This document shows, in pieces, positions 32,721 to 41,835 of a DNA stretch of 64,000 nt. The position numbers were made by a program, and so were the translations under genes. The stretch comes from Bradyrhizobium sp. SSBR45G (lineage in GTDB: Bacteria; Pseudomonadota; Alphaproteobacteria; Rhizobiales; Xanthobacteraceae), in assembly GCF_030159255.1 (NCBI RefSeq), contig NZ_BSCT01000006.1:186001-250000 (forward strand). Direction: 5' to 3'. The notes below the pieces were generated by a model that worked only from the letters and a program-made list of their open reading frames with translations, did no database searches and was not told where the DNA came from. Within the stretch, counting starts at the first letter, position 1. Each line of letters opens with the position of its first letter.

Positions 32721-35089
32721 GTCGCGCTCGCCTGTTTTGCGGCGAGCACCGCTGCGACGATCCGGCGCGGCGACAGCGGCGACTGCATCAGCTCGGCACC
32801 GAGCGGCCGCAGCGCGTCGTTGACGGCATTGGCGATCGCAGCCGGCGGCGCGATCGCGCCGCCTTCGCCGATGCCCTTGACGCCGAACATCGTGTAGGGC
32901 GATGGCGTCTCCATATGGAACAGCCGCGGAGCAGGGACTTCGGTCGGACCCGGCAGCAGGTAGTCGGCTAGCGTCGTCGCCAGCGGCTGCGCGGCCTCGT
33001 CGAACGGCATCTCTTCATACAACGCGGTGCCGATGCCCTGCGCCAGGCCGCCGAGAATCTGGCCATCGACGATCATCGGATTGACCAGCACGCCGCCATC
33101 CTCGACGATGACGTAGTCGAGCAGTTCGACCTCGCCAAGATCCGGATCGACGGCGACCGTGACGGCATGCGCCGCATAGGAGAAGGTGCCGCTGTCGCGC
33201 ACCGGCTTGTAGCCGCTGGTGACCTCGAGGCCGGCCGGGTCGACATCCGCCGGCAGATCCTGCGGCCGGCGGTACCAGGTGTGAGCGATCTCGGCGAGGC
33301 TGACGCTGCCATTCGGCCCGCAGGCGCGGCCCTCGCGCCACACGACCGCCTCGGGCGAGAGCTGCAGCAGCTTGGCGCCGATGCGCGTGGCGCGCGCGAC
33401 GAGTTGCGCGCAGGCGGTGCCCACGGCGCCGCCGGCCATCACCATCGACCGCGAGCCCCAGGTGCCGGTGGAGTAGGGCGTCATCGCGGTGTCGCCGAGC
33501 ACGACGCGGATCTTGTCGGGATCGACGCCAAGGATCTCGCACGCGACCTGGGCGAGTGTCGTCTCCAGCCCCTGGCCGTGGGAATGAACGCCGACGCGCA
33601 GCTCGAGTCCGCCGTCGGGTGTCAGGCGCGCGGTGGCCTGCTCATGGCCGGGCACCATCGGAATGCCCCAGCCGGCATAGACCGAGGTGCCGTGCGCAGC
33701 CTGCTCGCAATAGATCGAGACGCCGGTGCCGATCAGCCGGCCGTCCGGTTCGCCGCGCTGCTGCCGCGCGCGAACTGCGGGGACGTCGATCGCCACAAGC
33801 GCCCGCTGCAGCGCGCCGGGATAGTCGCCGCTGTCGAAATGCTTGTTGGTGATGTTATCGAACGGCATGTCCTGCGGCTGTACCAGATTGCGCAGCCGGA
33901 CCTCGCCGGGTTCGAGCCCGGCCTCGACCGCGACGGCGTCGAGCAGCAGCTCGAGCGCGAAGCAGACACCGGTGCGGGCGACGCCGCGATAGGGCAGGAT
34001 CGGGCATTTGTTGGTCGCGACCGAGTAGGTGCGGCAGCGATAGGCCGGCATCCGATACGGTCCCGGCAGGATGCTCGCGATCTGCGCTGCTTCGAGGCAG
34101 GCCGAGAACGGATAGGATGAGTAGGCGCCGGAATCGACGATGGCCACGCAGTCGATGCCGCGCAGCCGGCCGTCGCGATCGGCATAGACCGTAATGTCGT
34201 AGGCATGCTCGCGGCAATTCGCGCTCGCGCTCAAATGCTCGCGCCGGTCCTCGAGCCAGCGCACCGTCCAGCCCTTGTGCATGGCGAGCCAGCTCAGACA
34301 GACCTCCTCGGGCAGCAGGATGCCCTTGTGGCCGAAGCCGCCGCCGATATCAGGCGCGATGATGCGGATGCGGCCCTGTTCGATACCGAGGCAGTCGGAC
34401 AGGCCGTTGCGCACGATGTGCGGCATCTGCGAGCCGGTGTAGAGCGTGAGCTGATCGAGCCGGTGATCGAAGGTCGCGATGACGCCGCGGCCCTCCAGCG
34501 GCGCCATGCACTGGCGTGCCGTCGAGATCTCGCGCGTCACCTTGATCGGCGCGTCCAGCGCGGCTGATATGTCGACCTCGAAGTTCGTTTCGAGGAAGAC
34601 GTTGTCGCCCCAATGCTCGTGCACCAGCACGCTGCCGGCTGCGCGCGCCAGCCGCATGTCGTGGACCGCCGGGAGCGGCTCCAGCTCAAGCTCGACCGCT
34701 GCTGCAATGTCCTCGGCCTCGGCGCGGCTGCCGGCGACGCACATCGCCACGAGCTCGCCGACGTGGCGCACCTTGCCCACAGCCAGCACCGGCTGCTCGG
34801 AGATCTTGAAGCCGGGCAGGCCGGAGACGGCCCGGATCGGCTTGATGCCGGCGAGGTCGTCGGCCGTGAAGACGACGTCGCGAAACGCGGCGGGAATATG
34901 GATCGCCTTGATCCGGGCATGCGCCACCGGGCTGCGCACGAAGGCGACGTCCTTCAGTCCCGGCAGCCTGATGTCGGCGACATACTGACCGCGGCCGCGC
35001 AGAAAACGGTCGTCCTCCTTGCGCAGCAGCCGCGCGCCGACGCCGCGTGGCGCGCGCGCATCCGAGGCGGTCGGCGCAGCATCGGTCAC
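32717..35089 (-). CDS. Molybdenum hydroxylase large subunit (xanthine dehydrogenase/CoxL family, non-CODH)
   Basis: GTG 35089 directly follows the stop of the amidohydrolase gene, giving 790 residues; a start at 35131 lies inside that gene. It begins with the RLLRKEDDRFLRGRGQYVAD motif. The active-site loop reads PYRGVARTG, not the AYRCSFR loop of CO dehydrogenase, and the catalytic Glu is in GIGEGGAIAP near the C-terminus. It should hydroxylate an N-heteroaromatic or aldehyde substrate with water. The coupling to a ring-opening amidohydrolase favours an N-heterocycle. Confidence 0.92.
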   Translation of the reverse strand: MTDAAPTASDARAPRGVGARLLRKEDDRFLRGRGQYVADIRLPGLKDVAFVRSPVAHARIKAIHIPAAFRDVVFTADDLAGIKPIRAVSGLPGFKISEQPVLAVGKVRHVGELVAMCVAGSRAEAEDIAAAVELELEPLPAVHDMRLARAAGSVLVHEHWGDNVFLETNFEVDISAALDAPIKVTREISTARQCMAPLEGRGVIATFDHRLDQLTLYTGSQMPHIVRNGLSDCLGIEQGRIRIIAPDIGGGFGHKGILLPEEVCLSWLAMHKGWTVRWLEDRREHLSASANCREHAYDITVYADRDGRLRGIDCVAIVDSGAYSSYPFSACLEAAQIASILPGPYRMPAYRCRTYSVATNKCPILPYRGVARTGVCFALELLLDAVAVEAGLEPGEVRLRNLVQPQDMPFDNITNKHFDSGDYPGALQRALVAIDVPAVRARQQRGEPDGRLIGTGVSIYCEQAAHGTSVYAGWGIPMVPGHEQATARLTPDGGLELRVGVHSHGQGLETTLAQVACEILGVDPDKIRVVLGDTAMTPYSTGTWGSRSMVMAGGAVGTACAQLVARATRIGAKLLQLSPEAVVWREGRACGPNGSVSLAEIAHTWYRRPQDLPADVDPAGLEVTSGYKPVRDSGTFSYAAHAVTVAVDPDLGEVELLDYVIVEDGGVLVNPMIVDGQILGGLAQGIGTALYEEMPFDEAAQPLATTLADYLLPGPTEVPAPRLFHMETPSPYTMFGVKGIGEGGAIAPPAAIANAVNDALRPLGAELMQSPLSPRRIVAAVLAAKQASAT

Positions 35090-35090
35090 G

Positions 35091-36368
35091 TCAGGCCGCG
35101 ACCGCTGCGGGCAGGATCGGCGCGGTCGCATCGTGACGGATGCCGGCGCGCAGGCAGAATACCGGCTGCAGCAGCTTCTCGGCGATCACCTCGGTCTTCT
35201 CGTTGTCGCGCAGCACGAAGCGGCCCTGCTTTTCCCGGAGCACGCTGACATCGGCGTCCATCCCGGGTCGCAGCGCGCCGATCTGATCGGACAGGCCGAG
35301 CATGGCCGCGGGGTTCGACGTGACCATCGGCACGACCTGCTCCAACGTCAGGCCGAGCGCGACCATCGAGCTCATGGCTTGCACGAGACTGAACTTGGCC
35401 TGACCGGCGAACGGATGGTTCTCGTCATCGGCATGTTCGTCCGGCGTACCGGCAGGCGCGGGCACATGGGTGTTGTAGCCGTGGATGTCGGCGCCGAGCG
35501 TATGCGGCACGATGCCGGCGTCGATCGCCTTGCGCGCCAGCCGATAGGAGAAATGGCTGCCATGGCCGACGTCGACCTTGAGCCCGCGGTCGAGCGCGGC
35601 CCGGATCACCGGATGTACATCGCCCTTGGTGTTGACGAAGCCGCCGGGATGCCGCGTGAACGGGTGCGCCAGCACGTCGCCCGGACGCAGCAGCGGGATC
35701 ACGCGCTCCAGGATGGTGTCGACGTCCTCGCCATTGGTGCCGCTCGCGGGCAGGCCCCAGAGCTGGCCGAAATGCACATAGACCGGCAGCTCGGCGCGGC
35801 GGCCGATCTCCGCGGCCATCTCGATCACGCGGATGCCCCAGCGCGCGAAGCCGCCGATCTCGGCATGCGCCTTGATGCCGCGGACGAGGTCGCGGTTGGC
35901 GACCGCGGATTTCACCGTCGCGTCGATGTCGACGCAGTCGGGCCGGTAGAGATCGGGGTAGTAGTGGCCCTCGAGGCCGCCGACCAGATAGGCCGACAGG
36001 AAGGCATAGACGCGCGATTGCGCCGGCTCGGCGACGAAGTGCCGGAAGCCGGGCAGGGTCATGCAGGACGGGCCGCCCTGGTCGATCAGGCTGGTGACGC
36101 CCGACTGCACACCGACCATATCCGCATTCATGCCGAAGCGGCCGGTGACGTACTGATAGACATGGGCATGGGTGTCGATCAGTCCCGGAACCACGAGCTG
36201 GCCGGTGACGTCGACCACGTCCCTGGCGCTGGTCGGCAGGATATCGGATTGGACGGCGGCGATGCGGCCATTGCGGATGGCGACATCCTTCAGTCCGTCG
36301 ATGCCGGAGGCGGGGTCAATGACGCGGCCGCCGCGCAGCAGCAGATCGAACGAGGCGCTCACGGACAT
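35091..36368 (-). CDS. Amidohydrolase, dihydroorotase/deacetylase-like
   Basis: A 425-residue metallohydrolase with the N-terminal metal motif GLIDTHAHVYQY (HxH), later His in YVHFGQLWG and DVGHGSHFS, Asp in LGADIHGYN, and a bridging Lys candidate in RGIKAHAEIGG. The family hydrolyses cyclic amides, imides or N-acyl groups. It is the first gene of the minus-strand operon with the molybdenum hydroxylase and is divergent from marR, with a palindromic operator between. A ring-opening step after hydroxylation is inferred. Confidence 0.88.
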   Translation of the reverse strand: MSVSASFDLLLRGGRVIDPASGIDGLKDVAIRNGRIAAVQSDILPTSARDVVDVTGQLVVPGLIDTHAHVYQYVTGRFGMNADMVGVQSGVTSLIDQGGPSCMTLPGFRHFVAEPAQSRVYAFLSAYLVGGLEGHYYPDLYRPDCVDIDATVKSAVANRDLVRGIKAHAEIGGFARWGIRVIEMAAEIGRRAELPVYVHFGQLWGLPASGTNGEDVDTILERVIPLLRPGDVLAHPFTRHPGGFVNTKGDVHPVIRAALDRGLKVDVGHGSHFSYRLARKAIDAGIVPHTLGADIHGYNTHVPAPAGTPDEHADDENHPFAGQAKFSLVQAMSSMVALGLTLEQVVPMVTSNPAAMLGLSDQIGALRPGMDADVSVLREKQGRFVLRDNEKTEVIAEKLLQPVFCLRAGIRHDATAPILPAAVAA

Positions 36369-36453
36369 GCAAGGTCTCCTTTCCGGGCAACGTAATCGCC
36401 CCGGTCAAAGCCTTCCTCGACGAGCCGGCACGATTGATGAGCCGGCCAATTTA

Positions 36454-36467
36454 CGAAGCATGCTTCG
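36454..36467. promoter_or_regulatory. Perfect 14-bp palindrome between amidohydrolase operon and marR (candidate MarR operator)
   Basis: CGAAGCATGCTTCG is a perfect palindrome centred in the 174-bp divergent region. A second copy (20 of 23 matching positions over the wider element TACGAAGCATGC--CGCATT-CA) lies at 37146-37168, upstream of the nitroreductase operon. On the minus strand it lies just downstream of a partial sigma-54-like sequence (36489-36474). It is a likely site for the adjacent MarR protein. Confidence 0.55.
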
Positions 36468-36542
36468 CATTACATCAAGATCCGTGCCATAGACAGCTTC
36501 AATAAGATGCAGTGTGATGAGCGCTTATGCGGGAGCCGTTCA

Positions 36543-37028
36543 ATGGCTGGAAGGAACAAGCCCAGGGCAGGGACATCGTGGCCGCTCGACGAGCGTCCGG
36601 GCTATCTGATCCGGCGGCTGCATCAGATCCATGTCGCGCTGTTCCAGGAGAAATGCGCGGCCTATGAGATCACGCCATTGCAGTACAGCCTGTTGACGGC
36701 GCTGGCGAAACGGGGAACGGCGGACCAGACGGCGCTGGCCCAGGACATCGCGCTCGACCGGACCACCACGACGGGGGCGTTGAAGCGGCTGCAGGCACGC
36801 GGCCTCGTCGACCGTAGCGTCGGACAGCACGACCGGCGGTCGCAGACCTGCCGTTTGACCCGTTCTGGCGCGGCATTGCTGCGCAAGATCGAGCGGCCGG
36901 CACGGGCGGCGCATCTCGCGACGATCGCGGATCTTACGAAGGCCGATCAGAAGCGGTTCATCGCCATGATGCAGGCGATCGTCGAGGCGCAGGGCCAAAA
37001 GCTCGATGCGACACGATCGCCCGGCTGA
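36543..37028 (+). CDS. MarR family transcriptional regulator
   Basis: ATG 36543 gives 161 residues beginning MAGRNKPRAGTSWPL; an in-frame start at 36507 is less likely. The winged-helix core includes ITPLQYSLLTAL, DQTALAQDIALDRTTTTGAL (recognition helix) and the wing GQHDRRSQTCRLT with the conserved DxRS. MarR proteins are dimeric repressors relieved by aromatic or related ligands. It lies between two operons that share a palindromic box and probably regulates both. Confidence 0.92.
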   Translation: MAGRNKPRAGTSWPLDERPGYLIRRLHQIHVALFQEKCAAYEITPLQYSLLTALAKRGTADQTALAQDIALDRTTTTGALKRLQARGLVDRSVGQHDRRSQTCRLTRSGAALLRKIERPARAAHLATIADLTKADQKRFIAMMQAIVEAQGQKLDATRSPG

Positions 37029-37145
37029 TCGGGGCCGACGGCGATCGTCTCGATTAGATAATGGGCATGGTGCTGCCTGAAAAGCAGCGCGTCGTCGGTG
37101 GGCCGCACCGGCCGGGGCGTCGGCCGCCGGAACAAATACCACAAA

Positions 37146-37168
37146 TACGAAGCATGCACCGCATTTCA
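37146..37168. promoter_or_regulatory. Second copy of the marR-region operator upstream of the nitroreductase operon
   Basis: The sequence TACGAAGCATGC, then ACCGCATTTCA, matches the element at 36452-36474 at 20 of 23 positions. It lies 110 bp upstream of a sigma-54-like promoter. It could be a MarR operator or, by position, an upstream activator site. Confidence 0.45.
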
Positions 37169-37277
37169 CCGCCGCGGCGTTTTGCCCGGAACTGACGCAT
37201 GTCGCTGCCCATTTGGGGCTCGGACCGAGGCGCGAACGGGTGCACAAGCATCCCGCGCGAAATGCCTGACCGCGAAC

Positions 37278-37293
37278 TGGCATGTCCCTTGCT
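37278..37293 (+). promoter_or_regulatory. Sigma-54-like promoter for the nitroreductase/ABC operon
   Basis: TGGCATGTCCCTTGCT matches the -24/-12 consensus TGGCAC-N5-TTGCW except for T at the sixth base, with correct spacing. It lies 188 bp upstream of the nitroreductase ATG. Sigma-54 control fits nitrogen-compound acquisition. The 453-bp interval 37029-37481 holds no gene apart from this and the operator copy. Confidence 0.5.
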
Positions 37294-37481
37294 GACCCAT
37301 TCCGACAAGAGCCCTGCGCGTCAGCGACGGGGCGATACGAATCTGGGGCAGCGACACCGATGTCGCGGCGCGTGGAGTGAGCGATGCGATGTCTGCTGCG
37401 GCGCGACCCGCCGATCATTGCTCTGGCCAATGGCGTTCGTTCGACACGGTGCGTCGCGTGTGGTTTGAGAGAGGCGTCGTG

Positions 37482-38315
37482 ATGTCCGAGCATGCCGATG
37501 TCCTCGCGACACGCTTCGGAGACGGCGGCCCCGATGGTGGCGGCGTCGAGCCCAATGCATTTCTGCGCAGCGTGCTGTCGCGCAAGACGGTGCGCCGCTA
37601 CAGCGACCAGATGCCGGAAGAAGGGCTGCTCGACCTCCTCGTTGCCTGCGCGCTGAGCGCCTCGGCCAAGTCGGATTTCCAGCAGGCCTCGGTCATGCGC
37701 GTGCGCGATGCCGGCAAGCGGGCGGCGATCGGCAGGCTGTTTCCGAGCATGCCGTGGATCGGCGCGTCACCGGTGTTCTTCGTTTTACTTGGTGATGCAC
37801 GGCGGCTGCAGCGGATCGGCGAGCTGCGCAGCAAGCCGGTCAGCAACGGTACCCTGGAAGGTTTCTTCAACGCCTCGGTCGACGCGGCGCTGGCGCTGCA
37901 GACGATGATCCTGTGCGCTGAATCCGTAGGTCTCGGCACCTGTCCGATCAGCGTCATCCGCAACGAGATCGACACTGTGGCCAAAGTGCTGGAGCTGCCC
38001 GACATGGTGTTCCCGGTCGCCGGGCTGTGCCTCGGCTATCCCGCCGCGGAGGGCCATGTCAGCCTGCGGCTGCCGCGCAGCATCACCACGCATCTCGACC
38101 GCTATGGCGACGACGCGCTGCCGGCGGCGCTCGACGATTACGACCGGCGGCGTCATGCCCGGCACGCGATTCCGAAGGACCAGCAGCGCGGCAATTCCGA
38201 GTTCGGCGAGGCCGAGTTCTACGGCTGGTCGGAGGACAAGGCGCGTCAGGCGGCGAAGGCGGAAGGCGCGGCCTTCCCGCCCTATCTGCGCGCGCACGGC
38301 TTCAGCTTCGATTGA
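37482..38315 (+). CDS. Nitroreductase family protein (FMN-dependent)
   Basis: ATG 37482 follows a GAGAGAGG site; the longer frame from 37377 covers promoter sequence. The 277-residue product has the FMN-binding start RKTVRRYSDQMPEEGLLDLL and the ESVGLGTCPIS motif of NfsA/FRP-like enzymes, plus a roughly 50-residue C-terminal extension (RHARHAIPKDQQRG onward). It reduces nitro, quinone or ring double bonds with NAD(P)H. It leads an operon with a polar amino-acid-type importer, so it may act on the imported compound. Confidence 0.88.
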   Translation: MSEHADVLATRFGDGGPDGGGVEPNAFLRSVLSRKTVRRYSDQMPEEGLLDLLVACALSASAKSDFQQASVMRVRDAGKRAAIGRLFPSMPWIGASPVFFVLLGDARRLQRIGELRSKPVSNGTLEGFFNASVDAALALQTMILCAESVGLGTCPISVIRNEIDTVAKVLELPDMVFPVAGLCLGYPAAEGHVSLRLPRSITTHLDRYGDDALPAALDDYDRRRHARHAIPKDQQRGNSEFGEAEFYGWSEDKARQAAKAEGAAFPPYLRAHGFSFD

Positions 38316-38339
38316 TGAGTTCATATGAGGAGATGCGAG

Positions 38340-39194
38340 ATGACCAAGCCATCGTTTCCCCGCCTGTCGGCGCCGTCGCGGCGCCTCGCACTTGCGGTGC
38401 TGGCCGCCACGCTGACGCTGCCTGCCGCGTTTAACGCCAAGGCCGGCAGCCTCGACGAGATCAAGAAGCGCGGGCTGATCGTCGCCACCGAGGACGATTT
38501 TCGTCCCTTCGAGTTCGTCAAGGACGGCAAGCCGACCGGCTTCGACAACGAGCTGATCGAGGATCTGCGCAAATATGCGCCGTTCGAGATCAAGCAGCAG
38601 ATCCTGCCATGGACGGGCATCCTGGCCGGCGTCTCCACCGGCAAATACGATGTCGCCATCACCGCGGCGATCATCACCAAGGAGCGCAAGAAGTCGCTCG
38701 ACTTCACCAGCCCGATCGCCGACGCGACGCACTATTACGTCAAGCGCAAGGATGACAAGAGCATCAACGCCATCAAGGATCTCAGCGGCAAGGTCGTCGG
38801 CGTCCAGGCCGGCAGTGCGCTGCTTGGCCGTCTGCCCGAGCTCCAGGCCATGCTGGAGAAGGAGGGTGGCAAGCTCGGCAAGGTGGTCGAATACACCTCC
38901 TATCCCGAGGCCTATCAGGATCTCGCGCTCGGCCGTGTCGACTACGTCGTCAACACCATCATCAACATCAAGGCGCTGGTCGCCGAGAAGCCGAACGTGT
39001 TTGCTGTCGGCCAGCCCGTGTCCGGCAAGTCGTATCCGGCCTGGGCGGTCGCCAAGGGCAACACCGAGCTGGTGGAGTTCCTGAACGGCTTCATCGCCAA
39101 GGAGAAGGAGACCGGCCGGTTCGCCGAGTTGCAGAAGAAGTGGTTCGGCGAAGCCTTCCCGGACCTGCCGGTCACGTTCGAGCCGGAATTCTGA
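38340..39194 (+). CDS. ABC transporter substrate-binding protein, family 3 (polar amino acid type)
   Basis: ATG 38340 follows GAGGAG and gives 284 residues with a Sec signal peptide (LALAVLAATLTLPAAFNAKA). The mature protein has the family-3 hallmarks FRPFEFVKDGKPTGFDNELI and DFTSPIADATHYYVKR. It delivers ligand to the permeases at 39327 and 39968. It starts 24 bp after the nitroreductase. Confidence 0.93.
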   Translation: MTKPSFPRLSAPSRRLALAVLAATLTLPAAFNAKAGSLDEIKKRGLIVATEDDFRPFEFVKDGKPTGFDNELIEDLRKYAPFEIKQQILPWTGILAGVSTGKYDVAITAAIITKERKKSLDFTSPIADATHYYVKRKDDKSINAIKDLSGKVVGVQAGSALLGRLPELQAMLEKEGGKLGKVVEYTSYPEAYQDLALGRVDYVVNTIINIKALVAEKPNVFAVGQPVSGKSYPAWAVAKGNTELVEFLNGFIAKEKETGRFAELQKKWFGEAFPDLPVTFEPEF

Positions 39195-39326
39195 TCCCGC
39201 GAGCGAGGTGCAATTGATGTGCGGGTGGCGATCGCTGCGCGCCGGTCCCTTTGATGGTCCGTCGACCGTCGAGGGGACGCGGCTGGCTGCGGTGCGCCGG
39301 CCGCACAATGCCATGGATGGACGGCG

Positions 39327-39971
39327 ATGAGCGCGGCGGACGTGCTCGCCATCCTGCAGGGCGCCGTCGTCACGGTGACGCTGTCTTTGGTAGGCATCCT
39401 GATCGGACTGCCGATCGGCCTTGGCTTGGCGCTGCTTCGCTGGGCCAACATTCCGTTTATCGCCCGCGCCGTCGCCATCTATGTCTCGGTGCTGCGCGCG
39501 ACTCCGCTCGTGACCCTGTTGCTGCTGCTGTTCTTCGCGTTGCCCAATATCGGGGTCGCGATCGGCCCGGTGTCGGCGGCGATCCTGGCGCTCGTGATGA
39601 ACACCTCGGCATTCAATTGCGAGGTCTGGCGCGCCGCGCTGATGAACTTCCCGAAGGAGCAGTACGAGGCTGCGCAGTCCGTCGGCATGCATGCGAGCCT
39701 GCGCTTCCGCCGTATCGTGCTGCCGCAGATCGTGCGGGTCAGCCTTCCCGGCCTCGTCAACGAGATGTCGCTGCTGATCAAGGTGACGCCGGTGCTGGCG
39801 GTGGTCGGCGTCGTCGACATCACCCGCGCCGCGGTGCGCATCGGCGCCGAGACCTACGAGCCGCTGCCGCCGTTCCTGGTGGCGATCGCGATGTATGCGC
39901 CGATCGTGTTCGCGCTGGTCTCGCTGCAGCGCTTCATCGAGCGGCGCCAGCTCGCAGCCGAGGCCGCATGA
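39327..39971 (+). CDS. ABC transporter permease (polar amino acid type)
   Basis: A 214-residue permease of the HisMQ/GlnP family with the typical N-terminal GAVVTVTLSLVGILIGLPIG helix and EAA loop EAAQSVGMHASLRFRRIVLP. It overlaps the second permease by 4 bp. The 132-bp gap before it holds no recognisable element. Confidence 0.93.
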   Translation: MSAADVLAILQGAVVTVTLSLVGILIGLPIGLGLALLRWANIPFIARAVAIYVSVLRATPLVTLLLLLFFALPNIGVAIGPVSAAILALVMNTSAFNCEVWRAALMNFPKEQYEAAQSVGMHASLRFRRIVLPQIVRVSLPGLVNEMSLLIKVTPVLAVVGVVDITRAAVRIGAETYEPLPPFLVAIAMYAPIVFALVSLQRFIERRQLAAEAA

Positions 39972-40624
39972 TCCGGGATTTCGCCATTGTCTGGAGCGAG
40001 CGGGATCTGCTGCTGAGCGGGCTCGGCAACACTACGATCCTCTCGGTGCTGTCGGCCATTGCAGGCCTCGTGATCGCCTTCGTGCTGACGCCTGCTTTGA
40101 TGTCGAAGCGGCGCGGGCTGGCGCTCACGGTGCGCGTGTTCGTCGACGGCATGCGCTGCGTGCCGTTCCTGCTGTTCGCCTACATCGTCTATTACGGCCT
40201 GCCGTCGTTCGGCATCCGGCTCGACAATTGGAGCTCGGGGCTGGTGGCGCTGACGGTCTATCACGCCGCCTATCTCGCCGAGATCCTGCGCGGCGCCTGG
40301 GCGGCGCAGCCGCGCGAGCCGATCGAGGCAGGTGTCGCCTTCGGCTTCTCAGGGCCGCGATTGTTCCGGCGCATCATCCTGCCGCCGCTGTTGCTCGCCG
40401 CGGGGCCTGTCATCGGCAACCAGATGATCCAGATCGTCAAGGACAGCGCCTTCCTCACCATCATCGCGCTGCCCGAGCTGACGCATGCCGCAAGCTCGAT
40501 CCAGTCGCGTCATTATGTGCCGTTCGCCGCCTTCATCACCGCCGTGGTCCTCTATTGGGGGCTGTGCCTCGTGATCGAGGCGGGTGTCAGCGGCATCGAC
40601 CGGCTGGCGGCGGCGCGGCGCTGA
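39968..40624 (+). CDS. ABC transporter permease (polar amino acid type)
   Basis: ATG 39968 overlaps the preceding stop (ATGA) and gives 218 residues; the longer upstream frame is out of context. It has GLGNTTILSVLSAIAGLVIA and EAA loop EAGVAFGFSGPRLFRRIILP. It pairs with the permease at 39327 to form the membrane channel. Confidence 0.93.
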   Translation: MIRDFAIVWSERDLLLSGLGNTTILSVLSAIAGLVIAFVLTPALMSKRRGLALTVRVFVDGMRCVPFLLFAYIVYYGLPSFGIRLDNWSSGLVALTVYHAAYLAEILRGAWAAQPREPIEAGVAFGFSGPRLFRRIILPPLLLAAGPVIGNQMIQIVKDSAFLTIIALPELTHAASSIQSRHYVPFAAFITAVVLYWGLCLVIEAGVSGIDRLAAARR

Positions 40625-40636
40625 AGGGAGCCAGGG

Positions 40637-41404
40637 ATGACCGACGATATGGCCGTGCTCGACGTCGCCGGCATCTCCAAGCGCTTCGGCGCGCTCGAGG
40701 TGCTCTCCGACATCAGCTTCACGGTCACGCGCGGCGAGACGGTCTGCGTGCTGGGCCCGTCCGGCTCCGGCAAGTCGACCTTGCTCCGCTGCATCAACTG
40801 GCTGGAGCGGCCTGATGCCGGCCAGATCTATCTCAATGGCGAGCGTATCGGCATCAACAATGGCGGCGTCGTGATGTCCGACCGCGAGCTGTCACGGGTC
40901 CGCACGCGCATCGGCATGGTGTTCCAGCATTTCGCGCTGTGGCCGCATCTGACCGTGCTGCAGAATCTCATGGAGGCGCCGGTGCAGGTGCAGAAGCGCC
41001 CCGTGGCCGAGGTGCGCGAGGAGGCGATGGCGCTGCTCGCCAAGGTCGGGCTCTCCGACAAGGCCGATGCGTTCCCGGCGCGGCTGTCCGGCGGACAGAA
41101 GCAGCGGGTCGGCATCGCGCGCGCGCTGGCGATGCGGCCGGACGTGCTGCTGTTCGACGAACCGACCAGCGCGCTCGATCCGGAGCTCGTCGGCGAGGTG
41201 CTGGTGGTGATGCGCGAGCTCGCTCGCGAGGGCCGCACCATGGTGATCGTGACCCATGAGATGGGCTTTGCGCGCGACGCCGCCACCCGGATCCTGTTTC
41301 TCGATCGCGGCCGCGTCGTCGAGACCGGGCCGCCGGAGCGCTTCTTCGTCAACCCGGACACCGAGCGCGCGCGGCAGTTTATCCAGCGCTACGCCGCCGG
41401 CTGA
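40637..41404 (+). CDS. ABC transporter ATP-binding protein (polar amino acid type)
   Basis: A 255-residue ATPase with Walker A GPSGSGKST (about residue 40), Q-loop MVFQHFALWPHLTV, signature LSGGQKQRV and Walker [14 protein letters not shown], all intact. It energises the importer encoded just upstream; the gap is 12 bp. Confidence 0.95.
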   Translation: MTDDMAVLDVAGISKRFGALEVLSDISFTVTRGETVCVLGPSGSGKSTLLRCINWLERPDAGQIYLNGERIGINNGGVVMSDRELSRVRTRIGMVFQHFALWPHLTVLQNLMEAPVQVQKRPVAEVREEAMALLAKVGLSDKADAFPARLSGGQKQRVGIARALAMRPDVLLFDEPTSALDPELVGEVLVVMRELAREGRTMVIVTHEMGFARDAATRILFLDRGRVVETGPPERFFVNPDTERARQFIQRYAAG

Positions 41405-41431
41405 AATAGAAACAACGCGAGGGAACACGCC

Positions 41432-41824
41432 ATGGATCCGATCTATCATCTGCTCCCGGATGCGCCGAAGCCGGTCACACCCTACAGCCACGCGGTGCAG
41501 GCCGGCCCGTTCCTGTTCGTCACCGGCCAGCTCGCGACCGATCCCGATGACGACGCGCTGCCGCTTCCCGACGGCATCGAGGCGCAGACGCGCAAGGTGA
41601 TGGACAACCTCGCGCGCGTGCTGAAGGGCTGCGGCATGAGCTTCGCGAACATGGTGTTCGCCCGCATCTACCTGACCGATTTCAAGCGCGACTACGCCGC
41701 CATGAACGCGATCTTCTCCAGCCATTTCGACGATGCGCGTAGGCCCGGCCGGACCACGATCGGGGTCTGCGATCTGGCGCGCGGCGGCATCGTCGAGATC
41801 GACCTGGTCGCCTACAAGCCCTGA
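41432..41824 (+). CDS. RidA family protein (enamine/imine deaminase)
   Basis: A 130-residue YjgF/RidA protein with KPVTPYSHAVQAGPFLFVTG at the N-terminus and the conserved Arg in FARIYLTD. Active members hydrolyse reactive enamines or imines to ketones and ammonia; many ring-degradation operons carry a specialised paralogue. It lies 27 bp after the ABC ATPase and 11 bp before the first DUF1989 gene, so it belongs to the same transcript. Confidence 0.9.
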   Translation: MDPIYHLLPDAPKPVTPYSHAVQAGPFLFVTGQLATDPDDDALPLPDGIEAQTRKVMDNLARVLKGCGMSFANMVFARIYLTDFKRDYAAMNAIFSSHFDDARRPGRTTIGVCDLARGGIVEIDLVAYKP

Positions 41825-41835
41825 GGGAGAGTGCA

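Noticed and set aside
32717..35089. Carbon monoxide dehydrogenase large subunit
   Set aside because: The active-site loop is PYRGVARTG, not AYRCSFR with the copper-binding Cys, so CO oxidation is unlikely.
37785..39692. 635-codon minus-strand frame
   Set aside because: It is antisense to the nitroreductase, binding protein and permease genes, all of which have clear family motifs.
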